A DNA stretch of 64,000 nt. It comes from Succinatimonas sp. UBA7265 (GTDB lineage Bacteria > Pseudomonadota > Gammaproteobacteria > Enterobacterales > Succinivibrionaceae). The translations under genes were made by a program, and so were the position numbers. Positions 34,887 to 44,099 of this stretch are shown one piece after another. The notes under the pieces were generated by a model. The model did no database searches, was not told where the DNA came from, and was given only the letters and a program-made list of their open reading frames with translations. The stretch's first letter is position 1. Every line of letters begins with the position of its first letter. Location: positions 8,643-72,642 of the forward strand of contig DKSD01000040.1 of assembly GCA_002473165.1 (NCBI GenBank). Direction: 5' to 3'.

Positions 34887-37043
34887 ATGGCTACAGCAAA
34901 CGCCGGTCAGAACAATACGGCTCCGGGAGCGGTAAAAAAGCGCCTGTACGCGCTTACCGGCTGGATGGAGAGCTGCCACGCATTGCGGGCGGTGATGAGA
35001 GGCCTGATCTATCTCATCCCGCTTACCGTGATCATGAGCTTCATGCTGCTGGCGCTGGAATTCCCGTCAGATATGTGGCAGCGCTGGCTGGCAGGATCCG
35101 GCTCCTGGCTGCGCAACTCCCTGCAGACAGCCTACCAGTCAATAAACAGCATCTACGCGGTGCTGCTTTCGGTGTCCATCGGCTTCAGCTGCGGGCGCGA
35201 ATGGGGCCTGCCGATGTTCAAGTCCGTGATGATCGGCATGCTCTCCATGGTGGTCTTCGGGATTTTCATCGGGCTCAAGTCTGAATTCATGAGCAATTCA
35301 GGCATGTTCACCTGCATTCTCTCAGCGCTGTTCGTGACGATCGTCTTCTTTAAGATCGACTCGCACTCCATGTCGCGCGAAGGCACGCTGCTGCGCCATG
35401 TCTCCCCGCGCTTAAAAGATCCTATAGCCACCATCCCGACGATTTTCGCGGTCGTGCTGCTGGCAGCCGCCTGCCAGAGCGTCATCTCCCTGATCACTGA
35501 CGGGATGACGCTGCAGGAGCTCATCGATCACGCTGTCACCCGCGCATTCAAGGCCATGGACTTAAGCGAGCTGGGCGCCGACATCTTCTTTATGTTCTGC
35601 ACCCATTTCCTGTGGTTCTTCTCCTTAAACGGCATGACGCTGCTCCAGGGCATCAACCAGGGCTATTTCGGGCAGCTCTCAGCCGACAACGCCTTCAACC
35701 TTTCCCAGGGCATGCCGCCTGATCACATCGTCAGCTCCGCTTTCAACAACGTCTATCTGCTCATCGGCGGCTCCGGCGCCATGATGGGCCTGGTGCTCGC
35801 GGTGTTCCTCGTGAGCCAGAGCCGCTCCATCAGGCGCCTGGCCATGTTCTCGCTGCCCTGCAACTGCATCGGCGTCTCCGAGATCATCGCTTTCGGCCTG
35901 CCGGTGGTGTGCAATCCCATCATGCTGCTGCCGCTGCTCATCGTGCCGCAGATCAATCTCGCCATCTCCTACGCCGCCACCTATTACGGCATGGTGCCGG
36001 TGGCCTCGCACCTGGGGGCCTGGGTGCTGCCGGTGTTCTTTAACGCCTGGTACGCCACGGAGTCCTGGAGCGCCGTGGCGCTGCAGCTCATTCTGATCAT
36101 CATCGACACCTACTGCTTCATCCCCTTTGTAAAGCTCAACGAAGAGCACCGCCAGGCGCACCGCCTTGAGCTTTTAGGCAAACTCACCGACTGGGTCAAA
36201 GGCCGCGAGGAAGCCCGCTCCGGCCTCGATCTGAGCCAGGCTCCCCAGGAGCTCAAGCTCTTTGCCGAAAGCGTCGCCATCGATCTCATAGACGATCTCA
36301 GGACCATGTCGCCGCGCCTGTATTTGCTCTACCAGCCGCAGTTCTCCCGCGGCGGCACCTGCATCGGCGCCGAGGCGCTGCTGCGCTGGAACAACCGCAA
36401 GCTCGGCTCTTTCTATCCGCCTTTGATCATCGCCATCGCGAGGATGAGCGGCTTCCTGCCTGAGCTTGAGCGCAAGGTGTTTATGGACGCGGCCCGCGGC
36501 TCGGCCATGGCCGCAACCCGCTCAGGACGCAGCGACTTTAAGGTCTCCGTGAATATCACCGGCGACGCGCTGGGTTCAGACGATGTGCTGAGCATGGCCG
36601 ATGACGCCGTGCGCGCCTCGCAGATCGAGCCTGAAATGCTCTGGGTTGAAATCACCGAGCAGGACGCCTTTGACAGTTCGATCAGGGCCATGGAGCGCTT
36701 TGATCTGCTGCGCATGCGCGGCCACAAGCTGCTCATCGATGATTTCGGCATGGGCCACACCTCAGTGCGCTACCTGCAGACGAACACCTTTGACGCCGTC
36801 AAACTCGACGGCTCGATCACCATGCATGTCTGCGAGGACGAGCAGAGCCGCCAGATCATTTCCTCCATGACGCAGATGTGCCTGCAAATGGGCATGAAGG
36901 TCATCGCCGAATACGTGGAAAACCGCGATCAGCGCGACATGCTCTATTCATTAGGCTGCGAATACTTCCAAGGCTACCTCTATTCGCTGCCGGTGTCGTT
37001 AAAGCAGTTCTCCACGCTCTTAAAAGACGGCGTGATCGTTTAA
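34887..37043 (+). CDS. PTS EIIC-EAL fusion protein 2 (c-di-GMP phosphodiesterase)
   Basis: This 718-residue paralogue has the same order: EIIC (~35-425), a short cytoplasmic linker, and EAL (~465-715). EIIC blocks include IGGSGAMMGLVLA and FGLPVVCNPIMLLPL. The GIHG motif reads SLNG (N248) and NEP reads SEI (331-333). The EAL motif is at 496-498, followed by SVNITGD, VEITEQ, LIDDFGMG, VKLDGS, IAEYVE and FQGYLYS, so catalysis should be intact. The gene lies 121 bases after gene 1 with its own -10. No good ribosome site is seen at the ATG. A terminator follows. Confidence 0.9.
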   Translation: MATANAGQNNTAPGAVKKRLYALTGWMESCHALRAVMRGLIYLIPLTVIMSFMLLALEFPSDMWQRWLAGSGSWLRNSLQTAYQSINSIYAVLLSVSIGFSCGREWGLPMFKSVMIGMLSMVVFGIFIGLKSEFMSNSGMFTCILSALFVTIVFFKIDSHSMSREGTLLRHVSPRLKDPIATIPTIFAVVLLAAACQSVISLITDGMTLQELIDHAVTRAFKAMDLSELGADIFFMFCTHFLWFFSLNGMTLLQGINQGYFGQLSADNAFNLSQGMPPDHIVSSAFNNVYLLIGGSGAMMGLVLAVFLVSQSRSIRRLAMFSLPCNCIGVSEIIAFGLPVVCNPIMLLPLLIVPQINLAISYAATYYGMVPVASHLGAWVLPVFFNAWYATESWSAVALQLILIIIDTYCFIPFVKLNEEHRQAHRLELLGKLTDWVKGREEARSGLDLSQAPQELKLFAESVAIDLIDDLRTMSPRLYLLYQPQFSRGGTCIGAEALLRWNNRKLGSFYPPLIIAIARMSGFLPELERKVFMDAARGSAMAATRSGRSDFKVSVNITGDALGSDDVLSMADDAVRASQIEPEMLWVEITEQDAFDSSIRAMERFDLLRMRGHKLLIDDFGMGHTSVRYLQTNTFDAVKLDGSITMHVCEDEQSRQIISSMTQMCLQMGMKVIAEYVENRDQRDMLYSLGCEYFQGYLYSLPVSLKQFSTLLKDGVIV

Positions 37044-37081
37044 GCATCGCTCGCAGCGTAATCTCCGCGCAACGGAACAGG

Positions 37082-37117
37082 AACCAGGATAATTCCATAT
37101 GAAGATCCTGGTTTTTT
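37082..37117 (+). terminator. intrinsic terminator after EIIC-EAL gene 2
   Basis: AACCAGGAT pairs with ATCCTGGTT across 14 bases and runs into TTTTTT. The DnaB-like gene begins only about 20 bases later, so its expression depends on read-through or on a promoter inside this region. Confidence 0.75.
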
Positions 37118-37136
37118 CTTACGGGTGCACGTGCTT

Positions 37137-37901
37137 ATGCCTAAGACTGATTCTTTTGCAAAATCCCCGGATAAAGGAAGCGTCCCTGCCTTTCCCTGGC
37201 TTGACCGTTTCATCAGCACGCTTAAAGCCGGCACGCTTTGCGTGATCGCCGGCCGACCGGGCACGGGCAAAACCGCGCTGGCTTTAAGCATCCTGGCCCG
37301 CCTCGGTGTCGTGCAGGACAAGCCTGCGCTGCTGTTTTCGACCGAATACCCGGCCTCCTTCATCGGATCGCGGCTGCTGCAAGGCTCGCTTTGGGATCTG
37401 AGTCAGCCTCAGGCGAAATTCCCGCTATACGTAAAATATGCGCACCCGCTGGCGCTTTCGTATATACGCCGTTGCTCGGCCGAACTGAGCGCGCAGGATC
37501 CGGGGCTTGCACTCATCGCCTTGGATTTCATCCAGGATCTTGAGGACGCCTCAGGCGGCCAGGTGCCGCACGCTGCCGATCCGATCCTCAAAGCGCTCAA
37601 AGAACTGGCCGTGGAACTCAGTGTCCCCGTGCTCGCCCTCTCAAGCGTGAAAGGAGAGGCCGACAGGCGGCAGGATCATATGCCGCAGCTTACGGATCTC
37701 ATCTGGTCCGAGAGCGCCGCCGACGCGGACGTGGTGCTCGCGCTGGAACGCCCGGCGCTTTATTACTCAAAGGAGCCGCAGCCGCGGGATGACGTCGTAA
37801 AGATCCGTGTGCTCAAAGGCGCTGAGGACGTTTTCGCAGGCACAGATCTGCTTTTTGACCGCCAAAGCGGGACTTTTGATCTTGCGTCGCTGCAAAAATG
37901 A
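37137..37901 (+). CDS. stand-alone DnaB C-terminal-type RecA-fold ATPase
   Basis: The ~254-residue protein matches only the ATPase half of replicative helicase DnaB. Walker A is GRPGTGKT (~39-46), Walker B ends in LIALDFIQD, the sensor strand is VLALSSVKG, and SESAADADVVLALERPALYY and LLFDRQSGTF close the core as in DnaB. The N-terminal DnaG-binding domain is absent and no primase lies near. E. coli-type DnaB is ~470 residues. It may be a helicase fragment, a KaiC/RadA-like switch ATPase or a phage remnant. Start at the ATG is uncertain (GTG at 37125 is possible); no ribosome site is clear. It sits between two EIIC-EAL genes in the same orientation. Confidence 0.75.
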   Translation: MPKTDSFAKSPDKGSVPAFPWLDRFISTLKAGTLCVIAGRPGTGKTALALSILARLGVVQDKPALLFSTEYPASFIGSRLLQGSLWDLSQPQAKFPLYVKYAHPLALSYIRRCSAELSAQDPGLALIALDFIQDLEDASGGQVPHAADPILKALKELAVELSVPVLALSSVKGEADRRQDHMPQLTDLIWSESAADADVVLALERPALYYSKEPQPRDDVVKIRVLKGAEDVFAGTDLLFDRQSGTFDLASLQK

Positions 37902-38066
37902 AATGCGCTGTTTTCACCCGGTACACAGCGCCGGACAGGCCCGGTCTCCTTAAAATTTCGCTGTCTTTGTGAGCTCTGTCAGGGCTGTAGGCAAAAAACG
38001 GACTGTAAAATCCTGTATGTCTGTTAAGCCTGCGGCTGCGCCCTGCGCAGTCGCACGGCAGGGTGT

Positions 38067-40253
38067 GTGCAATTGGCAGCTGTTCAAAGCAAGGATTTAA
38101 AAGCGCCTGGGAGCGCAGCCTCCCGGCTGTTTGCGCTCTGTGACGCCATGGAGCGCAGCCGCGTGCTGCGCGGCATCGTGCGCGGCGTGATCTTCCTGCT
38201 GCCGCTCATCGTCATCAACGCCCTGGCCACCATGCTCACGGAGTTCCCTTATCCGCAGTGGCAGGGCTTTATGGCCACCTGCTTAAACGGCGCGCTGGAC
38301 CAGGGGCTGCACGCGGCGCGCAATGCCACGGGTGATTACATCTCCGTGCTCATGGCCATGTCGGTGGGCTACAGTCTCGGGCGCGAGCTCGGGCTCAATT
38401 TCTACCGCTCCATGGTGCTGAGCACCGTCTCCATCGCCGTGTTCCTGATCCTCATAGATGATCAGCCCCGCTACATGCGCTTTTACGGCATGCTCACCGC
38501 TCTTATCGCCTCGCTGTTCTCAGCGGGGATCTTCATCGCCTTGGGCCGCAGAACGCTTAAGAGCACGAATTCCTGGCTGCGCAAAGTCTCGCCGCGCATG
38601 CGCGGCGCCATCGCTTCCATGCCGCCGTTCCTGCTGGCAGTCGTCATCGCAGCGATCTTGCAGGTAACGGTCAGCGCGCTCACCGGCGGCTATACCATCC
38701 AGCAATGGGCCGACCGCTCTGTGGCAAACTTCATGCACGCGCTGCAAACCGCCCCGGCTTTAGGGGGCGTCATCTATCTTGCGATCTCGCAGTTCCTGTC
38801 ATTTTTCTCCGTAAACGGCGACAGTGTGCTCTCAGGCGTCAATGATACGATCTTCAATCAGCTTGCCAGGCAGAATCTGCTCTTAAACCAGTCAGGGCTG
38901 GTGCCTTCCAACATCGTCTGCAGCACGTTTAACGATATCTTCACGCGCATCGGCGGCTCGGGATCGGTCATCGGCCTGGCGATCGCCACGCTCATCTGGA
39001 GCCGCTCGCGCTCGCTGCGCCGTGTGGCGGCTGTCGGCTTCCCCTGCACGCTCATCGGCGTGCCCGAGGTTATAGCCTACGGCCTGCCGGTTGTCTGCAA
39101 TCCGATCTTCTTTATCCCTTACATGCTGGTGCCGCAGATAAATTTCGGCATCGCCTACTTAGCCTGCCAAAGCGGCCTGGTGCCGCTTACGATCACGCTG
39201 CAGGATCTCTCGGTGCCAGTGCTCTATGACGCCTGGCACGCCACGGGCGGCTCCGGCGCGGCCTTGGCCCTTGAAGCCTCGCTCATCGTCCTCGACACCC
39301 TGCTCTACCTGCCCTTTGTCAGGCTTAACGAAAAGCGCCGCACTTTCCGCCACCGCGCGCTGCTCTCCTCGCTCATCTCCTGGTGCCATTCGCGCGAGGA
39401 CATCCGCGCGCCGCTTGATTTAAGGCTCTGCCCTGTGGATCTCGAGGTGTTCTCCGAAGGGCTCGTCACCGATCTTGCAGATGATCTGCGCGCTGACAGC
39501 GAGCGCCTCTTCATGCTCTACCAGCCGCAGTTCCTGCCCTCGGGCAAATGCATCGGCGCCGAGGCGCTGCTGCGCTGGAACCACCCCAAGCTCGGCTTCA
39601 TCTACCCGCCGCTCATTATCGCCGTGGCGCGCCACGGAGGCTTCTTAAGCCAGCTTGAGCGCCGGATCTTCAGGCAAAGCTGCAAGGCCATCCGCAGCGC
39701 TGCCGACAAGACCGGCCGCAGCGACTTTAAGATCTCCGTGAACGTGACCGGCGACTCGCTGTCCTCTGACAACGTGCTCCGCGCCGCCGCAGAATCCGTG
39801 GCCGCCTCAAAGATCGATCCGCAGATGCTGTGGATAGAGATCACCGAGCAGGACGCCTTTGACTCCTCGCCTGAGACCTTAAAGCGCTTTACCGATCTGC
39901 GCTCGCAGGGCCACAAGCTCTTAATCGACGATTTCGGCATGGGCCAGACCTCGGTGCGCTATTTGCAGTCGACGTCATTTGACGCCGTAAAGCTCGACGG
40001 GTCGATCACCCGCAACGTCTTAGGCGACAGCAACTCGCGCCAGATCATCTCCTCCATGTCGCAGATGTGCCACAAGATGCGCCTTAAGGTTGTGGCCGAA
40101 TACGTGGAAACCGTGCCCCAGCGCGATCTGCTTGAGTCGCTGGGCATAGACTGCTACCAGGGTTATCTCTACAGCCCGCCGGTGCCCCTTGAGCGCTTTG
40201 AGGAATTCCTGCTGCGCGGAAAAGGCGACGCGGACGCTAAAAAGCCTGCCTGA
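38067..40253 (+). CDS. PTS EIIC-EAL fusion protein 3 (c-di-GMP phosphodiesterase)
   Basis: The third paralogue (728 aa) again has EIIC (~35-425) and EAL (~470-715). EIIC blocks are IGGSGSVIGLAIA and YGLPVVCNPIFFIPY. GIHG reads SVNG (N250) and NEP reads PEV (333-335). The EAL motif is at 499-501, and all catalytic motifs follow (SVNVTGD, IEITEQ, LIDDFGMG, VKLDGS, VAEYVE, YQGYLYS). The start is GTG at 38067 with AGGGT nearby; a TTG six bases on is possible. It diverges most in the EIIC part, which suggests a different ligand, while the EAL half is nearly constant among the three. A GGDEF-EAL gene begins 62 bases later. Confidence 0.9.
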   Translation: MQLAAVQSKDLKAPGSAASRLFALCDAMERSRVLRGIVRGVIFLLPLIVINALATMLTEFPYPQWQGFMATCLNGALDQGLHAARNATGDYISVLMAMSVGYSLGRELGLNFYRSMVLSTVSIAVFLILIDDQPRYMRFYGMLTALIASLFSAGIFIALGRRTLKSTNSWLRKVSPRMRGAIASMPPFLLAVVIAAILQVTVSALTGGYTIQQWADRSVANFMHALQTAPALGGVIYLAISQFLSFFSVNGDSVLSGVNDTIFNQLARQNLLLNQSGLVPSNIVCSTFNDIFTRIGGSGSVIGLAIATLIWSRSRSLRRVAAVGFPCTLIGVPEVIAYGLPVVCNPIFFIPYMLVPQINFGIAYLACQSGLVPLTITLQDLSVPVLYDAWHATGGSGAALALEASLIVLDTLLYLPFVRLNEKRRTFRHRALLSSLISWCHSREDIRAPLDLRLCPVDLEVFSEGLVTDLADDLRADSERLFMLYQPQFLPSGKCIGAEALLRWNHPKLGFIYPPLIIAVARHGGFLSQLERRIFRQSCKAIRSAADKTGRSDFKISVNVTGDSLSSDNVLRAAAESVAASKIDPQMLWIEITEQDAFDSSPETLKRFTDLRSQGHKLLIDDFGMGQTSVRYLQSTSFDAVKLDGSITRNVLGDSNSRQIISSMSQMCHKMRLKVVAEYVETVPQRDLLESLGIDCYQGYLYSPPVPLERFEEFLLRGKGDADAKKPA

Positions 40254-40315
40254 TCGGGCTAAAATGAGACATACGTCAAAAAAGACGGATGGTTTCATTT
40301 TGCGGAGGCGGTCTG

Positions 40316-42601
40316 GTGGCAGATCAGGGTTCAGCGTCAGGCGATCAGAGCTTTACCTTTGCAGGCGAAAAACTGCGCTTTGAGGAGCGCGAGGGCGCTG
40401 CAAAGCCGGCCTTTGAGATCTCGGGGATCGCCGAGGCGCTCTTAAACTGCATAGAAGAATTCGTCTTCATCTCCGATCCGGCCTCAGGCGAGATCCTCTA
40501 CGTAAACCGCCCGCTCCAGGAATATTTAAAGCTCTCGGAGCCGTTTTTGGGCACGTGCTACACGCTGTTGCGCGGCCGGCACAAACCCTGCCTTGGGTGC
40601 AAGCTCAGGCAGAACGCGGCCTCCGAGATCACGCTCATCCACAATAACCTCAAGACCTGCCTCGGCGATTTCATGCAGGTGCGCAGCAAACGCTTTTCCG
40701 TAAACGGCCGCCCTTATAACATGAACACGGTGCGGCCTGCCAAAGAGGCCGCGGAGCTTACGCGCGATGTGCTAAAGCAGGATCGCGCCGGAGTGCTTTC
40801 GCAGATCGTGGATATCCTCACCACCAGCCTTGACAGCCCCGATCTGCAGCTCAAATCCGCGCTGCCGCTGTTCGGGCCGCTCACCGGCGCCGAGCGCGTT
40901 TACGCTTTCATCTCCGTGCCCCGCAGCAGCGTCAGGCCCGCCGAAGACGGCCTTGCCTATGTGTGCGAGGGCTACTGGTCGGCAAAGGATCGCACCGACA
41001 TCACAGATATCACCCAGGACGCGCTCTCGGAGACCGTGATCCGCCTGGGGTTCTCGTTTACGCATGAGGGGATCATCAACAAAGACAGCCTGCCTGCCGA
41101 TCCGCTTTTGGCCCCGCAGCTTGAAAAACTGGGGATCCGCGCCGTGCTCGCCGCGCCGATGTTCAGCCGCGGCCGTCCGATTGCCTGCATCTTCGCGGTA
41201 AACCCCGACGAGGAGCGCGTGAAGGAAAACACCGGGATCTTCCGGGTGCTGTGCGGCGCCTGCAACCAGGCTTTCCTCTCGCTCTACCGCAACAGCCGCA
41301 TCGCCAGCCAGAACAACATCGATCCGCTCACGAAGTTCCGCACCCGCGCCGCGCTCTTAAAAGATCTCAACACGCTCTTCTCCTACCGCAGCGTCTGCGT
41401 GCTCTGCCTGAACATCAACGGGCTTAAGACCATCAACGAGACCTACGGCTTTAAAGAGGGCGACAGCGTGATCGTGCGCGTCGCCTCCGTGCTCGAGCAG
41501 CTTTTGCCCAACGGCCACAGCGTCTACCGCACCTCGGGCGATGAATTCCTCGCCGTGTACTCCGAGGTCGGTCAGTCGGAGTTCCGCCACATCGCCGACA
41601 TGCTCAAGGCTTTCATGTCCAATGAGCGCGGCTTCTCGGCGGCCGTGGGCGCCTGCTGGGTCAAGAGCGGCGCCCAGGTGCAGTCGGCCATCAACATGGC
41701 AGGCGCCGACATGCTCGAGGAGAAGAAGAAGTACTACCACACCGTGCCCGCCGACTCGCGCTACCGCTTCACCCGCGACGCCATGCTCGACATCATCAGC
41801 CCGGTGAAGATCTCAAAGCTGATCTCAGACAACTGCTTCATGGTCTACTACCAGCCCAAGGTCTATCTGCGCGACGGCATGGAAGGCACGCGCATCAGCT
41901 CGGCCGAGGCGCTCATCCGCCTGCGCTTTAACGGCGCGATCATCACGCCCAACGACTTCATCCCGCCGCTTGAGGCCAGCCACTACACCCATCTCATAGA
42001 TTTCTTTGTCTTAAAGTCCATCTGCAAGAAGATGCGTGAGCGTCTCGATCAGGGCCTTAAGATCATCCCGGTGTCGTGCAACTTCTCGCGCCACAGCGCC
42101 GTGCGCCCGGATTTCGTGGACTCGGTTTTGCAGCTGGTGCGCCGCTATGGCATCGATCCGCGCCTCATCATCATCGAGATCTCAGAGCGCTCGCAGACTT
42201 TCTTTAAAAAAGAGCTCATAAGAGCCACGGAAAAGCTTGCCGGAGCGGGCTTTCAGATCTCCGTTGACGATTTCGGCGTTGCCCACGCCAACCTTTGGGT
42301 GCTCTCGGATCTGCCGGTAAGCGAGGTCAAATTCGACAAACGCCTTATAGACGCGCTGCTGGATGAAGACAACTCCAAGATCCGCACCATCTTGCAATCC
42401 ATGAACGACATGTGCCACCACATGGGGATCCACACCGTGGCGGAGGGCTGCGAGCAGGAATCGCAGGATCAGGATCTCAGGGCTTTAGGCTGTGACGAGA
42501 TCCAGGGCTATTACTACTCAAGGCCCCTGCCTGAAAGCGATTTCTTTAAGCTCTTCGACTCAGGCGCCGTGCGCGAGGCCGCGCTCGGGGCTAAAGCTTA
42601 A
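40316..42601 (+). CDS. PAS-GAF-GGDEF-EAL c-di-GMP signalling protein
   Basis: The 761-residue soluble protein starts at a GTG seven bases after GGAGG. Domains in order: a PAS-like domain (~38-140) with a Cys pair in HKPCLGCKL; a GAF-like domain (~155-325); GGDEF (~335-480) with SGDEF at 407-411; and EAL (~500-755) with EAL at 531-533, SCNFSR, IEISE, VDDFG, VKFDK, VAEGCE and IQGYYYS. The EAL residues are complete. The SGDEF variant keeps the metal and general-base residues, so both activities are possible. It may act with the EIIC-EAL proteins that precede it, but it is soluble and senses other signals through PAS/GAF. Confidence 0.88.
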   Translation: MADQGSASGDQSFTFAGEKLRFEEREGAAKPAFEISGIAEALLNCIEEFVFISDPASGEILYVNRPLQEYLKLSEPFLGTCYTLLRGRHKPCLGCKLRQNAASEITLIHNNLKTCLGDFMQVRSKRFSVNGRPYNMNTVRPAKEAAELTRDVLKQDRAGVLSQIVDILTTSLDSPDLQLKSALPLFGPLTGAERVYAFISVPRSSVRPAEDGLAYVCEGYWSAKDRTDITDITQDALSETVIRLGFSFTHEGIINKDSLPADPLLAPQLEKLGIRAVLAAPMFSRGRPIACIFAVNPDEERVKENTGIFRVLCGACNQAFLSLYRNSRIASQNNIDPLTKFRTRAALLKDLNTLFSYRSVCVLCLNINGLKTINETYGFKEGDSVIVRVASVLEQLLPNGHSVYRTSGDEFLAVYSEVGQSEFRHIADMLKAFMSNERGFSAAVGACWVKSGAQVQSAINMAGADMLEEKKKYYHTVPADSRYRFTRDAMLDIISPVKISKLISDNCFMVYYQPKVYLRDGMEGTRISSAEALIRLRFNGAIITPNDFIPPLEASHYTHLIDFFVLKSICKKMRERLDQGLKIIPVSCNFSRHSAVRPDFVDSVLQLVRRYGIDPRLIIIEISERSQTFFKKELIRATEKLAGAGFQISVDDFGVAHANLWVLSDLPVSEVKFDKRLIDALLDEDNSKIRTILQSMNDMCHHMGIHTVAEGCEQESQDQDLRALGCDEIQGYYYSRPLPESDFFKLFDSGAVREAALGAKA

Positions 42602-42618
42602 ACGCCGCGGCAGTTTAA

Positions 42619-43209
42619 ATGAACCTAAGCGAGATCCTGCTTGTTGCCTTCGCGCTCTCGGTGGACGCCATGGTGTGCTCGGTGATCTGGGGGCAGCGCC
42701 GCTGCGAGCGCGCCGTGAGGGCGCGCAACGGCCTGCTTTTGGCGGGATCTTTCGGGCTGTTCCAGTTCCTCATGCCGGTTGCCGGGTTCTTCGGGGGCGT
42801 GGCGCTTTTAAACCTCATCTCCTCATGGGATCACTGGCTGGCCTTCGGCCTGTTGGCGATCGTCTCGTTTAACATGTTCCGCGAGGCTTTCCATGATCCT
42901 GAAAAGGCCGGAGATGATCCTCACTGCGGAAAGATCGGGCTTGTGACGGTGCTGATGCTCGCGATCGCGACCTCAATTGACGCTCTGGCAGTCGGACTTT
43001 CCGTCGCCATGCTCGATGATCGCATTTTTTACATCGCTGCGGTGATCGGCATAGTCTGCTTTGCCCTCTCGCTCTCCTGTTTTGCCGCCGCGGCGCTGCT
43101 TTCAAAATACGCGGTGATGCAACGCTTTATGAATATCGCCGGCGCAGCGGTGCTGCTCTCCATCGGGCTGCGCGTGCTCTGGGAGCACGGCGTGTTCAGC
43201 GCCGCTTAA
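42619..43209 (+). CDS. mntP: manganese efflux pump MntP
   Basis: The protein (196 aa) has six predicted membrane helices and two internal repeats, each with the conserved Asp: ALSVDAMVCS near residue 15 and ATSIDALAVG near residue 120. MntP exports Mn2+ from the cytoplasm and is often controlled by a yybP-ykoY riboswitch; I see none here, as the gene starts 17 bases after the GGDEF-EAL gene. It is therefore probably read from that promoter. Confidence 0.93.
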   Translation: MNLSEILLVAFALSVDAMVCSVIWGQRRCERAVRARNGLLLAGSFGLFQFLMPVAGFFGGVALLNLISSWDHWLAFGLLAIVSFNMFREAFHDPEKAGDDPHCGKIGLVTVLMLAIATSIDALAVGLSVAMLDDRIFYIAAVIGIVCFALSLSCFAAAALLSKYAVMQRFMNIAGAAVLLSIGLRVLWEHGVFSAA

Positions 43210-44098
43210 AGCGCGGCATTCTGATAAAGCCCTCAGAGAGCATGAGCCCTGCCGTCACCAGGGCGATGCCCAGAAGCGTGGCCGCCGTGACGTTCTCCCC
43301 GATGAAGATCAGGCCGGCTGCGGCTGTCACCGCAGGCTGGGTGTAGACCCAGGCGCTCGTGCGCACCTCGCCTATGATCTCAGTTGCCCGCGTCCAGGCA
43401 AAAAAGCACAGCACGCTGGCAACCAGCGCCAAAAACAGCATGTTCAACAGATTAAGGCCCTCGGCCATTTTGCCGAGTTTTAGCTCGTAGCCTGACACGA
43501 ACATCGCCGGCACGCTCAAGAGCGTGCCGTAGAACAGCATCCACTGGGTGATCCGCAGCGCGCTGTGCCCGCCGTCGCAGAGCTTGCGCACAAAGAGCGC
43601 GTAGACGCCCCATGAAACGGCGTCGCACAGCGCCAGAATCTCGCCCAAGATCCCGTTTCCTGCTGAAAGCTCCGGGGCCGAGAGCACGGCGATGCCGCCC
43701 ATGGCCACGAAAAAGCCGAGGATAAAGCCGGCGTCAAGTTTCTTCACCAATCCTGCCATGCAGCCTAAGATCCCGGTAAAGAGCGGCGCTGAGGAGGAGA
43801 TCAGGCACACGTTGGCCGCCGGGGCGTAGACGAGCGCGAAATTCTCGACGATCTGATAAAACGTGATCCCAAAGAAAGCCGCGCCCGCGGCCAGAAGGTG
43901 GTCATAAAGCCGGTGCGGCAGCTTAAGGCCGCCTAAGCACGCTGTAAGCGCCAAAAAAGCGATGAAAAAGCGGTCAAACTGCAATTCTATGGGCGTAAAG
44001 CCCGCTGCCAGCAGCACTTTCGTGGAGATAAAGGTAAGCCCCCAGGCCCATACGGCAAAGGCCGCGTAAACATGGCCTTTTAGCGCGGTGTTCTTCAT
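43196..44098 (-). CDS. DMT-superfamily transporter, EamA (copy A)
   Basis: The 300-residue protein has ten predicted helices in two EamA repeats. It begins MKNTALKGHVYAAFAVWAWGLTF, seven bases after GGAG. It follows copy B (44713-45621) along its length: WGLTFISTKVLL / WGITFVSSKVLL, VYAPAANVCLISSSAPLF / VSSPAANVSLIVSAAPLF. It is probably an efflux carrier for amino acids or metabolites. Its start is two bases from the yigZ stop, so copy B - yigZ - copy A forms one unit. It converges with mntP and overlaps its end by 14 bases. Confidence 0.9.
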   Translation of the reverse strand: MKNTALKGHVYAAFAVWAWGLTFISTKVLLAAGFTPIELQFDRFFIAFLALTACLGGLKLPHRLYDHLLAAGAAFFGITFYQIVENFALVYAPAANVCLISSSAPLFTGILGCMAGLVKKLDAGFILGFFVAMGGIAVLSAPELSAGNGILGEILALCDAVSWGVYALFVRKLCDGGHSALRITQWMLFYGTLLSVPAMFVSGYELKLGKMAEGLNLLNMLFLALVASVLCFFAWTRATEIIGEVRTSAWVYTQPAVTAAAGLIFIGENVTAATLLGIALVTAGLMLSEGFIRMPRFKRR

Positions 44099-44099
44099 C

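Noticed and set aside
42602..42618. yybP-ykoY manganese riboswitch before mntP
   Set aside because: Only 17 bases separate mntP from the upstream gene, too short for the riboswitch.
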